From Trifolium pratense (Eukaryota > Streptophyta > Magnoliopsida > Fabales > Fabaceae), in contig NC_060064.1 in NCBI RefSeq assembly GCF_020283565.1, positions 4,114,001-4,178,000 of the forward strand: a stretch of 64,000 nt of DNA, read 5' to 3'. The translations under genes and the position numbers were made by a program. The notes below the pieces were generated by a model. That model worked only from the letters and a program-made list of their open reading frames with translations, had not been told where the DNA came from and made no database searches. This document shows positions 12,501 through 22,456 of this stretch, piece by piece (position 1 is the first letter of the stretch; every line of letters starts with the position of its first letter).

Positions 12501-13941
12501 GGCGCACAGTAGCACCAAATTCCTCCTCTATCCTCTCAAAAGTAACAACATCTGTATCTTCCACCGTGTCATGGAGCAATCCAGCAGCAATTGACTCCCA
12601 ATCAAGTTCCTGGACAAATGGTTGGATAAATATTGACTTATTATATGCACATATAATGATATCAACCATTTTTCAGAAGAGGAAGCATTTCTTAAAAACT
12701 CACAAGCTCTCCAAGAATACGTGCAACCTCAACCGGATGAATGATAAAGGGTTCACCGCTGCGTCTTTTTTGACCATCATGAGCTTTAAAAGCCAACTGT
12801 AACAACCAGTAATAAAACAGAAACAAACCAAAAAGATAATTTTCTACCATATCGAAGAGATTATTTTGCCCAAACAAGTACGTAAATATTGTTTTATTGA
12901 GGTAGTCAGCTTACCATAAAAGCATTATGGACCAACTCCAGTTCTTTCGGAGGAAGATACGAGATCACGGGCTTAAGATCCTGATCAAATCAGATGAAAT
13001 ATAGTATAACTCAGATGCAAACAAAAAGGATATCCCCATGCAGAACTATAACCAACAATACACGTGCCAGGTTCAGTAAAGTTCAGGATTGTACCTCCCA
13101 CAAACTTCCAGGAGAAAACTCGCTGTCAATATCAGAGGAAAAAGCCGAAGAACAAGACAATTGCCAACGTCTAGGAGCAAATCTAGAAAAGATAGATCTA
13201 GAGAATCCATGGCGAAGTGTTATGCCAAGTGCTTCATCATCAGAATATGAACCTACTATACTAAAAGCTTCACATGCCTGCCAATTTGCAATATTGATAG
13301 TAACCTAATTATTAACAAACAACAATATCTAAATAACAACACTTAAGCAAACTATCCGAACATCAAACTTTATTTAATATGAACATAACAACAATAAGGA
13401 TCGTCCCAAGCAGACAGCTCCGTTGGCGTGCTAAACAACACTATAGGAGTTCTAAGTTCTAACCACAAGGTCTAGGGTTCGAACCCTGAAAACTAATCTA
13501 AACACTAATTAGTAATTAACATTTTCCTATAAAAATAATTGCAATAACGATTAACAATACAACACCAATTTTCGGCGTGTCTGATAGTATAGTATTTATA
13601 TAATCAGAAAATAGGAAATGCCAAAAACGCCAAGGGAACCGCAAAAACTTACAAAATTATACCGGTTCCTTCTTCCATTTGGAGCATTAAGCAAGTAATG
13701 AGGATGAGCAGTGGTGGCAAGAAAACCAGTAAGAACCCTAGGAGCTTTAGACGCACACGATAGAAAATTACAATCATATCTTCCATTTCCATCCCCTCTC
13801 CAAAAATTGCATACGTTCACACACTCCAAAGAAACTGCAAAACAAGAATCATTCAGCAAGTATAAAGTTGAATGTTAATTTTAAACATAAACAGATGAAT
13901 CTGATTGGAGACGAACCTGACATGGAAGGTGCAGATGCCAT
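3518..13941 (-). CDS. RSH1: RSH1, plastid RelA/SpoT homolog (ppGpp metabolism)
   Basis: Complete gene of 24 coding exons, 2640 nt, 879 aa; all introns are GT-AG and all phases join. Exons in gene order: 13917-13941, 13653-13834, 13095-13277, 12915-12980, 12704-12796, 12478-12609, 12286-12387, 12076-12153, 10127-10198, 9818-9925, 9555-9652, 9283-9343, 9125-9187, 8970-9026, 8770-8871, 8464-8622, 8171-8302, 7953-8039, 7771-7842, 4815-4901, 4270-4714, 3915-3976, 3722-3790, 3518-3622. The N terminus (MASAPSMS) is Ser-rich like a plastid transit peptide. The HD hydrolase domain spans about 150-300 (HDTVEDT with H196/D197; [10 protein letters not shown]). The synthetase-type domain spans about 360-500, TGS about 561-604, and a C-terminal ACT-like region about 790-870. 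The protein ends VLEC, as remembered for Arabidopsis RSH1 (AT4G02260). In the family, RSH1 acts in chloroplasts, mainly as a ppGpp hydrolase. The synthetase motif has Arg where bifunctional enzymes have Gly (PIPRSVKDYIA), which fits loss of synthesis. Intron 19 (4902-7770) is swollen by two retroelements. Confidence 0.95.
5178..5613 (-). mobile_element. 5'-truncated non-LTR retroelement insertion
   Basis: A 17-bp target-site duplication ATTCCATAATATATTCT flanks the insert (5178-5194 and 5597-5613). A poly-T run right after the left copy is the poly-A tail of a minus-strand copy. The 3' end (GCTTTCTAATAGAATTTGCT) resembles L1-type LINE tails of legumes, and the insertion at 60671-60907 ends similarly. 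It lies in intron 19 of RSH1, in the same orientation as the gene. A frame is open across it but shows no reverse-transcriptase motif, so this is probably a 3'-terminal fragment. Confidence 0.8.
5991..6392 (+). repeat. 5' LTR
   Basis: A 402-bp terminal repeat with TG...CA ends. It includes an AATAAA-type signal (about 6239-6245) and is followed one base later by the tRNA primer-binding site. It is nearly identical to the 3' copy. Confidence 0.95.
6395..6412 (+). promoter_or_regulatory. Primer-binding site (initiator Met-tRNA)
   Basis: TGGTATCAGAGCAGGTTT follows the 5' LTR by two bases. The first 12 bases match the complement of the 3' end of plant initiator Met-tRNA, the usual primer of plant copia and gypsy elements; one base of the longer match is missing. 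Confidence 0.85.
6439..7248 (+). CDS. Chimeric ORF: element leader plus importin-beta (IPO5-like) fragments
   Basis: A 269-aa frame that runs into the 3' LTR. Residues 1-45 ([19 protein letters not shown]...) look element-derived. From an inner ATG at 6595 in good context (ACCATGGCC) it reads as three in-frame blocks of a plant importin-5/karyopherin-beta: the N terminus (about 6595-6708, [13 protein letters not shown]), a mid-protein HEAT region (about 6709-6972, [37 protein letters not shown]), and a later piece (about 6973-7041, [16 protein letters not shown]). Intervening importin sequence is absent and no introns are seen, as expected for capture from spliced RNA followed by deletion. 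The family moves cargo through nuclear pores, but this piece is too broken for that. Whether a protein is made is unknown. Confidence 0.75.
   Translation: MGDHPVTKAEFYGAMTALTAAITALTTQVTKLSNNTTTQKTQFNSSATASLTMAAANDPNNQTQMALILGQDSTHFESLITNLMSTSNDQDDPAWHAALTEDEDSGETTNYGFGQECLDRLSISLGGNTIVPVASELLPTYLVSPEWQKHNVALVSIAQIAEGCSKVMTKNLEHVLSVGIASAVLNFTENCTPDILIPRLDVLTRDSSYHFIQWDPGGWSLVHLRSQPAKEALYQDENSGSSSFEVEESDVGGFLLYIIILVRFSFIIF
7185..7586 (+). repeat. 3' LTR
   Basis: Second 402-bp terminal repeat, followed directly by the ATTTT target duplication. Only one visible difference from the 5' LTR. Confidence 0.95.
10654..11345. mobile_element. hAT-type MITE in RSH1 intron 8
   Basis: Terminal inverted repeats TAGGGGTGATCG and CGATCACCCCTA are flanked by a perfect 8-bp duplication GTTGCTAA (10646-10653 and 11346-11353), the pattern of hAT elements. 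Both inner ends carry iterated GCGGTTT/GGTTCGGTT motifs. The core holds repeated units around CAAAATAACAT. No transposase frame is present. It lies in the intron between exons 8 and 9 of RSH1. Confidence 0.9.
11395..12000. repeat. Degenerate repeat in RSH1 intron 8
   Basis: Begins near GACCTAGGACCGGTCCTAGC and ends near GGCTGGCGGCCTTGGCGAGG, with AT-rich filler between. The GGCCT-rich ends resemble a dispersed plant repeat, but no clear terminal repeats or target duplication were found. The class is uncertain. Confidence 0.3.
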
Positions 13942-14168
13942 AATTTGAAGAAACAGAGGAATATCATTGAAGAATGAATTCCATGATGATAGGTTATGGA
14001 GGAAAAAGGGGAAGAGAATTGAATTGAATCGGGAATTTGATGAAATGATTTTGCGGTTGGTTGTTATGTGAAGAAGAGAGAGTGGTTTTGTTTGTGTGTC
14101 GATGAAAAGAAGCGAGTTGAGAAGGTGAGGCCAAAGAAAGACAGATAACAAACAGAGCTGCAAATGAG

Positions 14169-14197
14169 AGAAAGAAAGAAAGAAAGAAAGAAAGAAA
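14169..14197. repeat. (GAAA)n microsatellite upstream of RSH1
   Basis: Tetranucleotide run about 230 bases upstream of the RSH1 start codon. On the gene's strand it reads as a CTTT-rich tract, common in plant 5' leaders. Confidence 0.85.
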
Positions 14198-14401
14198 AGA
14201 TATCCTGTAGTGTTTAGCTCAGTCCACACAAATACCGTTTTTATTAAGATATTTTTATCTCTTTTCTCATTAGTCCTTAGATAAACTAAAATATTTTAAA
14301 TCACCTTTAAAATTGCATATATTTTTTTTTTATAAGTGTGGTTATTCATATAATTGAATATTTACAATTTTAACTTAGATTAATTATTATCTATTTAATT
14401 G

Positions 14402-14559
14402 AATTAATCGTGTTTTTTTGTCAAGTAGTATAATGGCTATAAATTTTACCTTTAAGGTGGATAAGTGGGATGACAATGGTTCGAACTCCGGTCATCTGCA
14501 TATATAATGCAATGTTTTGTCAACTGAACTAAGCTCACGGACAATTAACCGTGTTTTTT
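14402..14559 (+). mobile_element. SINE (family B) with target duplication
   Basis: A tRNA-like box A (TAGTATAATGGCTA) and box B (GGTTCGAACTCC) are followed by GCATATATAATGCAATG and AACTGAACTAAGCTCACGG. Flanking copies AATTAATCGTGTTTTTT (14402-14418) and AATTAACCGTGTTTTTT (14543-14559) look like a 17-bp target duplication with one change. A relative lies at 46076-46200. This is not a tRNA gene, because no cloverleaf is formed. Confidence 0.7.
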
Positions 14560-16057
14560 AATACGAATAATTAGGTAACGTTGTTGTAAGAAAAATGAAT
14601 AGATTTATTACTTGTATGTAAAAAAAAAAAAAAAAGATTTAATTGTAATTTTTGGTCATTGTTTTATCACACCCATTTTAAAAATAATTTTTTGGCCCTT
14701 ACCTATTACATTTGTTGCATTTTAGTTCCAACCTAAATTTTTTATTTCAAAAGTGATTTTTTTTAATCTAATATTTACACCCTGAATTATAAACTTTTAA
14801 AAAAATCACTATATTCTAAGTGAAAATACGAGTTTGAAACAAAATGGCAACAAGATCTCCAAAACCATAGTCTCTAACCGTCAAATCATACACATCTAAC
14901 CGGAGATTTCCAAAATTGCAACAAGCTAAGATCTCCAAAACCATAGTTCAAGACAACTTTGATAATTTTGATAAGCTAGTTTTCTTGCATATTTTTATGT
15001 ATTTTTATGCGATACAACATGTTTTATAAGCCACCATACGGAGGGAAATTGAAAAAGATGTCGGATACATTACGATAAAAAAGATATATATTGATATGAG
15101 GTGATCAAGAAAGCAGTCTAAATTGTAACAATTTTCCGCCAAGTGATAGAAGGGTGTGACATCGTGTGTTGATGTTGTTGTGAGAAGTTATTTATATATG
15201 CGTAAAAAAGGAGCAATTGAACATTGATAGGAAGGCTATTACGAACTACACTTATCAATGTTGAGATTGAATAGTTGTTGGGAGGCGTTGATTTGGCCAA
15301 TCATTGTGAGCCGGATAAGACCCGAGGTTGTATGAAAGTTCCATTAGATTGGACCTTTGGACCAGTTTGAAACATGTGCGCGCATACGTGTGTGTGTGTG
15401 TGTGTGTGAGAACTTAGGTCTTCCCTAAAAACATAACATTTTGTGGGTATATACATTTGAAGCATGTGTGACATTGATTAAAAAACAAACATGTGAAATT
15501 GATGAATATAAAGCTTAAAGTATCCCAATCTAGAAATTTAGTTTTTGGACGTTGAAGCACGAGATTTTAGTTATAGAAAGCACGAGTTGATTTTTATACA
15601 TAGGCAAATTTGAGTTCATTTAAAATTTGAAAAGAAAAAATTAAAGACAGGGGTAATAATTTCAATTCCTAATGTAGTGAACAACATTTTCAATTGTTAA
15701 TTGGTGATAGGCATCTACCTACTATCAAACAAGTGGGAAAGCACTTTTATTAGCTAAAAGAATTTATGGAATTTCCATTTCAATTGAAACTTGAAAGAAT
15801 TTGCAATGCATACCTACAATGGTACCAAGCAAATCATGGATTACATTTCAGATGCAACACAACAACAAACATCACTACCACATGACAATAAATTTATGCA
15901 AAAGTCAGCACTCCAAAGCTCATGACCAGACCTCGACTAAATCGAATTAACAGAATCTAAAATTCAAAGCGAAACTTAACACTCATCCACTTCCACCAGT
16001 TCAACAACTACTACCTAATGTTAATACATGCAAAATAATAATTTTAAACTGCATCAT
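14560..16057. other. Intergenic between RSH1 and KCS
   Basis: AT-rich, with a (GT)n run at about 15387-15409. A moderately GC-richer stretch (15100-15370) shows no recognised protein. The last 200 bases probably hold the 3' untranslated region of the KCS gene. No RNA gene or further transposon is recognised. Confidence 0.4.
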
Positions 16058-17591
16058 TTAGATGGCAGAAATCCTTGGAACATCAACCGGAAACTGGTCA
16101 ATCTCGTCAATCCAAGGGTTCTTCTCTTTTGCAGGATTGATTGTCCTGAGAGCCTTCCATACTGCACTGTTGCACTTGAATCCAGAACCAAATGCTATTT
16201 GCCACGTTCTATCTCCTTTTTCTGATCCTTCCCTTGGCTTCTGTGTATGCCAATTCGTACCAAAGTGAACTGCTTGAGGTGTTTCCAAAACGATAAAGTG
16301 TCATTCTTGATGGCTCCATATGCCAAGGAGACAGCTTCAAGTTTTTCTCCAGCTCATCCAAAACAGCTCTTCCACCGGCATGAATGCAGAAATGTTCGAA
16401 AGCTAGCTTGAAATCCGGAATGTAAGGCTTGATCTTCATCTTGAAGAGTTTCTTTCCAACTAACGTGCCAAAGAACAACAACTGTTCGGATGTTGGAAGG
16501 ACAAGAGGCCCCAATGTGGTGATGTTTGTTTTCAAAGCATCGTCTGCAACTGCCATAAGATCTTTTGATAAAGTGACACCAACTTTACCATTGTCGTCTT
16601 CTTCTTGCGTAACACAGCTGAAGCAATTGTCATCAGCACCCTTGTTAATGCGAACGGTGTGAACCAATCGGTATTTAGATCTTCTCCTATCAGAGCTCTT
16701 GTTGGATAGTAGGATTGCAGCCCCTCCCATACGGAACAAACAATTCGAAACAAGCTTGGAGCGGTCATTCCCAGGATACCAATTCAACGTGATGTTCTCC
16801 ATGCTAACAACCAATACATACGAGTTAGGATTGACCTGAAGAAGCTCTTTAGCAAGATCAATTGAAATAATCCCGGCACTGCATCCCATCCCACCAAGGT
16901 TGTAACTCCTTATGTTACCTCTAAGCTTATAGTGATTGATGATCATTGCAGAAAGCGACGGAGTTGGACAGAAGAGACTACAATTCACAATCAGAATTCC
17001 AATGTCTTTAGGCTTTATTGATGTCTTCGAAAACAGCTCATCGATGGCACCAAACATAACCATCTCCGCTTCTTTCCTAGCTTCTTTCATTGAAGGGTTG
17101 GGAGGAAGGCTAAGGACAGCTTCTGGAAAGTAAGTGTTTTCTCCAAGCCCAGATCTCTCGAGTATTTTTCGTTGGAAGTCAAGGTTTTCCTCTGTGAAGA
17201 AACCACTTGCCCTGGAGTGATCCATAAACATCTTTTTCGTGCATTTACGAGACTCTTCAGGCTTGTAACATGAGAAATTGACAAGGTAGACTGGCCTAGG
17301 ACGAGTCATAAAGTAAAGGGTCGATAAAAATACAAGGAGAGTCGAGCAAATAATGACGGATACCAGATTGTATTGAAGATGTTCCCAAATATCATAGATA
17401 TCTTTGCGTGAGAAACTTGAGAGCTGAACACCAATTAACACCACAAGTGGTGAAAGGAAGAGGTACATGCCATGAGTGATTAGGTAATGATAGCCAAGCT
17501 TCACATACTTCAATTTAACAGATTTTTTGAAGTCGGGAAGCATCCGTGACGATGGCGTCAACAAAGGTGTTTCTGGTTTTGATTCTGTCAT
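16058..17591 (-). CDS. KCS11: 3-ketoacyl-CoA synthase (KCS11-like), frameshifted near 3' end
   Basis: Intronless. The condensing enzyme of the ER fatty-acid elongase joins malonyl-CoA to acyl-CoA to make very-long-chain 3-ketoacyl-CoA for waxes, suberin and sphingolipids. The first frame (17591 down to 16209) gives 460 aa. It has two membrane segments (about 41-58 and 75-95), the FAE1/CUT1 region, and the catalytic triad: C237 in [11 protein letters not shown]404 in [10 protein letters not shown]437 in [10 protein letters not shown]. It closely resembles remembered Arabidopsis KCS11. After GRIRK the frame ends early (KRR, stop). The expected tail ([17 protein letters not shown] to PRISAI, 52 aa, stop at 16058) continues in the next frame. 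A run of five T at 16217-16221 (five A in the gene) has one base too many. Without the insertion the protein would be about 510 aa, normal for the family. This is either a real late truncation or a sequencing error; the rest of the gene is uneroded. Confidence 0.9.
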
Positions 17592-17763
17592 TTTTAGTTG
17601 TTCAAAATTAAATACATCCAGTTAGATAGATAGCTTAAAATGAAAAGTGGAAAAAAAAATGAGATCTAAAATCAGCACCTAAAATAATCAATCCTTTCTA
17701 GTACCAATTTCTGCTTTTGGAAAAGTCAATCATGTAATGAATAAAAGAAAGTTTGGTTTATCT

Positions 17764-17910
17764 AACCAATCGTTAGTTGGTTCAGTGGTGATTGACACTG
17801 AACTAGATAGGGAGGAAGACCACAGTTCCATCCCGCAATTGCGATCGGGAGGGGCTGGAACCACTCCCCGAACCAGATTAAATAGGTGGTGAAAGCCAAA
17901 AAAAAAAAAA
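17764..17910 (+). mobile_element. SINE (family A)
   Basis: A box A-like segment TAGTTGGTTCAGTGGTGATT, a degraded box B (AGTTCCATCCC) and a 3' part GAACCAGATTAAATAGGTGG end in a 12-base A tail. It lies about 170 bases upstream of the KCS start codon. A target duplication is not obvious here, unlike at 41649 and 53337. Confidence 0.8.
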
Positions 17911-18256
17911 GTAGAATTTTTCTAATTTATGGCACAGAAAACTTTGGAACATTAGATCAACAAAATTGGAAAAGCTAAAACCACCCAGATCGGAATTTGA
18001 TATGAAATGCACACATTAATGCAAATTACATGCATGCATGTTAAACACTATTATTTTCTGTACAAAAAATGAGGGGAAATTCATTCATTAAAAATAAGAA
18101 ATGTTATCTTAGCTAGATACAAATTAAATAAAGAAAACATTGGAAATTGATGACGGATCGTCACACTCTCTAATCCATGCCTATTTTAGCAACATTAAAT
18201 GCATTTTAGTAGGTTTTAAGTAATAAATGTAAGAGAAATCTATTCATAAGCATGAT
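17911..18256. other. Intergenic AT-rich stretch
   Basis: Upstream of KCS on the minus strand. No gene, repeat or promoter motif can be supported. Confidence 0.4.
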
Positions 18257-19500
18257 TACTTGTGTTGCAAGAAAACAGGAAAATGTGCAGGAAATTGCTG
18301 ATTTTCACTATGCTGGGGGCGTAGCCCATCACGCGCTGCGTGATGAAGATCACAGAGAACCAAGTTTTTCACCATGATCACGCGCGGCGTGATGCCTATC
18401 ATGCGCGGCGTGTAGCTTTGATCAAAATTGGATTGCTCTCTGACTTGATCACGCGCGGCGTAGCACTGACCACGTGCGGCGTGAAGAAAGGAAGGATAAC
18501 TACGTCGGGGGCGTGGAGCTATCACGCGCGGCGTGAAGGTTGCAGAGTTGAAGATCAGAGACCTCAGATTTGATCACGCGCCGCGTGAAACCGTTACACG
18601 CGCGGCGTAGTTGAAGGATTTGCAACCACGCGCGACGTGATAGATCTGGCGCGCGGCGTGGTTGCAATTATTATATAAGGAAACTGCATTTTCTGGTTGA
18701 GGGGTTGGAAAATCTGCTAAATTTCATCTACTTTCTGGTTTTGGGAGCTTTCATAGTTGGATCCAGAACTTCATAGGATAGCTTCAAGCACCTCAATAGC
18801 ATGGATTCTCAAGCCATGAAGTTGAAGCTAGGACGCGAACGAAGCAACATGAGGAGCTAGACTTCTTGTGGAGGTAGGATCTAGGATAGCTTAAGATGTA
18901 GATGGATCTAATGTGATCTGCTATATTGTAAGAATTTACTCTGTTTCATAGTGTTTACTTAATGTAATTCTTCACTTAATGCTTTATAATCCTTCATTAG
19001 TGTTATAATGATCTTGAGTTAAGTCACGTATGAGAATATTGGTTTAATTTCTGAACTGAATTGCATTAAGCACTCGAGTGTTTCCGGTCGAGAGATTGAA
19101 ACATAGAGTGTAGCGAACGATCGACGCGCTTTCATATCATTCGTTGTAGGTAGCTTACACCCGAGAGATCGGGGGAGTATCGACAACGAATAGAGTGGAT
19201 TTTGACAAGAGATTGCGATTCACTAATTTGTTGATCCAGTTGTGAACACTTGAGTAAATTCATATGATACGGTAGATTGCATGTGATTTAGCTATAGACT
19301 AGGTGATTCCGATGATTCTACCTCGCTTTTCCACTTATTACAAAGCACGTTTTTCTACCAATCAATCACTCAAACAAACCCCCAATTTATGTTTTATTAT
19401 TGCATGATGTTGATAAACACTATTAGACTCGTTTAGTCACACAATCCCTGTGGATCGATATTTTTATTACTACGTGGCGAATTCGTACACTTGCGAATAG
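18257..19500 (+). repeat. LTR-like retrotransposon remnant with GC-rich palindromes
   Basis: About ten variants of the imperfect palindrome CACGCGCGGCGTG lie between 18310 and 18665, in a far more GC-rich setting than their surroundings. A TATATAAGG box (about 18671) and transcribed-looking sequence follow. The segment ends CCCTGTGGATCGATATTTTT ... CGTACACTTGCGAATAG, typical of 3' parts of gypsy-type LTRs. The minus strand of 33450-33550 carries the same ending motif. Exact ends and target duplication were not found, so it could be a solo or truncated LTR. Confidence 0.5.
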
Positions 19501-19559
19501 TCCATCAGAAATCATCAACATTCATCATCTAACAGACATATCTATCACACTAACCACAT

Positions 19560-19800
19560 AAATTCTACTACTAATCAGCAGAACAGAAACCAGAGATTGG
19601 AAATTCTACTACCTGGGATTTGGGTACGATCGTTGACCTTGATGTAGCTACTTGGACGATGGATGCGTTTGCAGATCCTTGAGAGAGAGATCGTTGAGAG
19701 CGGTGGTGGCGATTTCAAGGCGAGTACTCGGCGGCGGTGACGATATTGACGAGACTTTCTTGCCTTGTTTGTTTGTTTCTCTCTCTCTCTCTCTCTCACA
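19560..19800 (-). other. Possible orphan 5' exon / leader
   Basis: On the minus strand a GC-richer stretch with a GA microsatellite (19781-19798) runs into CGATCGTACCCAAATCCCAG followed by GTAGTA, like a leader exon with a donor site. No protein is recognised. It lies 2 kb upstream of KCS, so it could be an upstream leader exon of that gene, a gene relic, or part of a repeat. This is speculative. Confidence 0.25.
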
Positions 19801-20640
19801 GATTGGAATTCACGAACATTTCTTGAAAATGGTGATGAGATTCCTTGGTTTTTTTATGGTTCAGTTTCACGCTGATACCAACAATAGTTGCATGCGGACA
19901 AACAAAATTGTCCAAATTTAATTTAATTTAACCATATAATATTTTTAAAATTGCAAAATGACCCCTAATTTTTTTGAAATATTGTAAGTTGGTCCCTAAG
20001 CTTTTTTAAAATTGGTCCTTTAAATTTTTAAAATTGAAAATTGGTCCTTATTTTTTAAATTTGACCCAAATCTTTTTTCAAATTTATAAAAGTGGTCCAA
20101 AATGTTCACATTGAAATTTCCAATTATTCTATCCAAACAAAAACATTTAAAAATTATGGTAATCTAGATACAATCAATGCAAACATACTCTGAATCGGTT
20201 TGGTTTGGTTCGGTTCATAATTGAATACAAGATATCTAGTTGGTTCGATCTAACTTTATTTTAAATAGATATCTCATTTTAAATGTAAAGTTTAAAATAA
20301 TAAAAAAGCCCCAAATAATTGATTGATTCCTTAGCAATCATTAATCCACGCAATATAAAAGAAAGGCACAAGGTTTTATGAAAGTTTAAGATAAGAGGTA
20401 AATGCCTTTTACTAGTTCCATTATCACATCACATGATTCTTGTTATACCTCTCCTAATCTTTGGTCTTTAAGATTAGTACAAATATTTATTTTTCTGTTG
20501 ACATTTTTAGCTTAATTTGTTTAGTAAAAATAAAATATAAATATTACATTGTTGTTTTATTGGATATTGATATTTATGTATATTAATTCAAAATTTAAAT
20601 TTATTTATTTTAAAATAGTTGAATATAATTAATGCAAAAA
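19801..20640. other. Intergenic AT-rich stretch
   Basis: Contains runs of TTTTTAAAATTGGTCC-like sequence (19930-20110) of repeat character and nothing coding. Confidence 0.4.
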
Positions 20641-20800
20641 CAGTGCCCCTGTGACACTAGTTAAGCATACTAAAAAAGGAAACAAATGATAAAGTTAATG
20701 ATGAGAGAGAATAACTTTTCACATCATTAAAACATTAAATGCACAATTTACGAGATAAAACTTCTATATTTGTATCTTAACTAATGTCCCGGGAGCACTG
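20641..20800. mobile_element. MITE (family C)
   Basis: About 160 bp with imperfect terminal inverted repeats: left CAGTGCCCCTGTGACACTAG, right (complement) CAGTGCTCCCGGGACATTAG, both followed by TTAAG. A relative lies in sucrose synthase intron 2 at 22930-23090. Confidence 0.6.
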
Positions 20801-22456
20801 TTTAACATTTTCCTATAAATAATATACAACAAATTGGATGATGAGTACTCATTAAATAAAAGGAATGCATCAGCTAATTGATTTCATGTCATAACTACGA
20901 GATGTAATTACAACTTTAAACCATTCGAAATAAACAAATTGAGATTGATTTAATGCATAATATCAAAATTGAAGTGTTCGATCAATAGTTAAAATCTATT
21001 ATAATGTATGCATCATAGAAAGCAATGTATTTAGGGATGTAAACGAGGTTGAGAATGTATTTAGGGATGTCAAAGATCCATGAACATTGAAAAATTTGAA
21101 AATTTATATATTTTATGAACAAAAATCTTACACTAGTGTTTCAATTTTTTTTTTAAAGTTCCATATATATTGCATATTTCTTTCCTTTTTCCAAAAAAAT
21201 AACATTTGCTTTAGTAACAAAATAAATATAAAAAATTTTCTATCAAAAAAAAAAATAAATATAAAAAATTTGGTGGGGGTTCATTGCAATGTAATTTCCA
21301 CATTGTTAACGAAGGGAAAAAAAAAGATAAAGGAAATTATATTGGAGAAGTCCTATGTTGGTTAAAGAAGTGAAGCAAGGGAGAGTTCAATGTTATATAT
21401 AGAGACCTCAAGTTCTTCGTTTCAACACACCAAACAGTAGCACATGTAAACACTTTAAATTTATATTTGTGTATGTTTTTCTCTTGTGCTCTTGTTTTAG
21501 AGTATTGTGAGATGTAGTTCAAATATTTGCTTTGAAGAGTGTTGATGTACTGAGGGTCATGAGATGGTTGAGAGTGAAGTCTATATGTTTTAACAATTTT
21601 CACATAATGTTTATTCTATGGTTGTCGATTTAGACAACCATCGTGATTTCTTTCTCCGGTTTTGGAGTTTTCGTGTTATATTATTGTGTTTTTTTTACAA
21701 TAACGTTATATTATTGTGTTGTTGATTGCGCTCATGTTCTTTTATTTTCTCTATGCTTGTTTTTTTCAACAAAACCCTTGGCACAACAAAATTAACATAA
21801 AAATAAATTGTAGACCAAAAATATCAAGACAATTATCCAACAAAATTATAAAAGTAGATAAATAATTAATATAATCAGGGATAGAAAATCCTCAAAGCGA
21901 TGATACTTTCCCAATTCCCGTTCCAAAGTATTATCGGAGAAACTTTTCTCTCCATTTCTGTTTCCATAAAAAAATCTCAAAACTCAAAACCCTAAACAAA
22001 TAATCCCCATAAAATCCATTAACAAATACAAATTAACATCTCTAAGAAAATCATTCCATATCCCCAATGCACCATAGTGTTCACCAAATGAGATTGATGC
22101 AATGCATCTTTGCTTTTTCGGGTACAAAAGGAAAAAACAAAACTTAAAACCACGTATTAAGGATGAAGTGAATACAAACAATACTACTCTAACAAAACCA
22201 CTGTCATAGCATATAGTATAGCAACACAAAAGGACAAAAATAAAGTTAGTGTAAAAGATGGACACGTAAACCATTTTCTATCATTTTCTGTGACTATAAA
22301 CTCTCAGCACTTTATGCTCTGCTAAACACGTCGCACTAATCTAATTTATCCAAAAAATTCCATTTCCAAACCGGTCCAAGTTTCTGGTCAGTTCCACAGC
22401 TTAGAACAAGAACAACATTCATTCACACACTTCTGTGATCTTTCTTTTTCATCGTG
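20801..22456. other. Intergenic region upstream of sucrose synthase
   Basis: AT-rich. Contains a short local duplication (TATTTAGGGATGT at about 21030 and 21059). The last few hundred bases should hold the sucrose synthase promoter and leader. No confident TATA box or other gene is called. Confidence 0.4.

Noticed and set aside
13430..13500. tRNA- or SINE-like piece GGGTTCGAACCCTGAAAAC in RSH1 intron 2
   Set aside because: Only a box B-like stretch is visible; no box A, tail or duplication, so no element is called.
14419..14542. tRNA gene (boxes A and B present)
   Set aside because: Boxes A and B match internal promoters, but no cloverleaf can be drawn, the 3' part is SINE-like and target duplications flank it. 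The same applies to 17764, 41649, 46076 and 53337.
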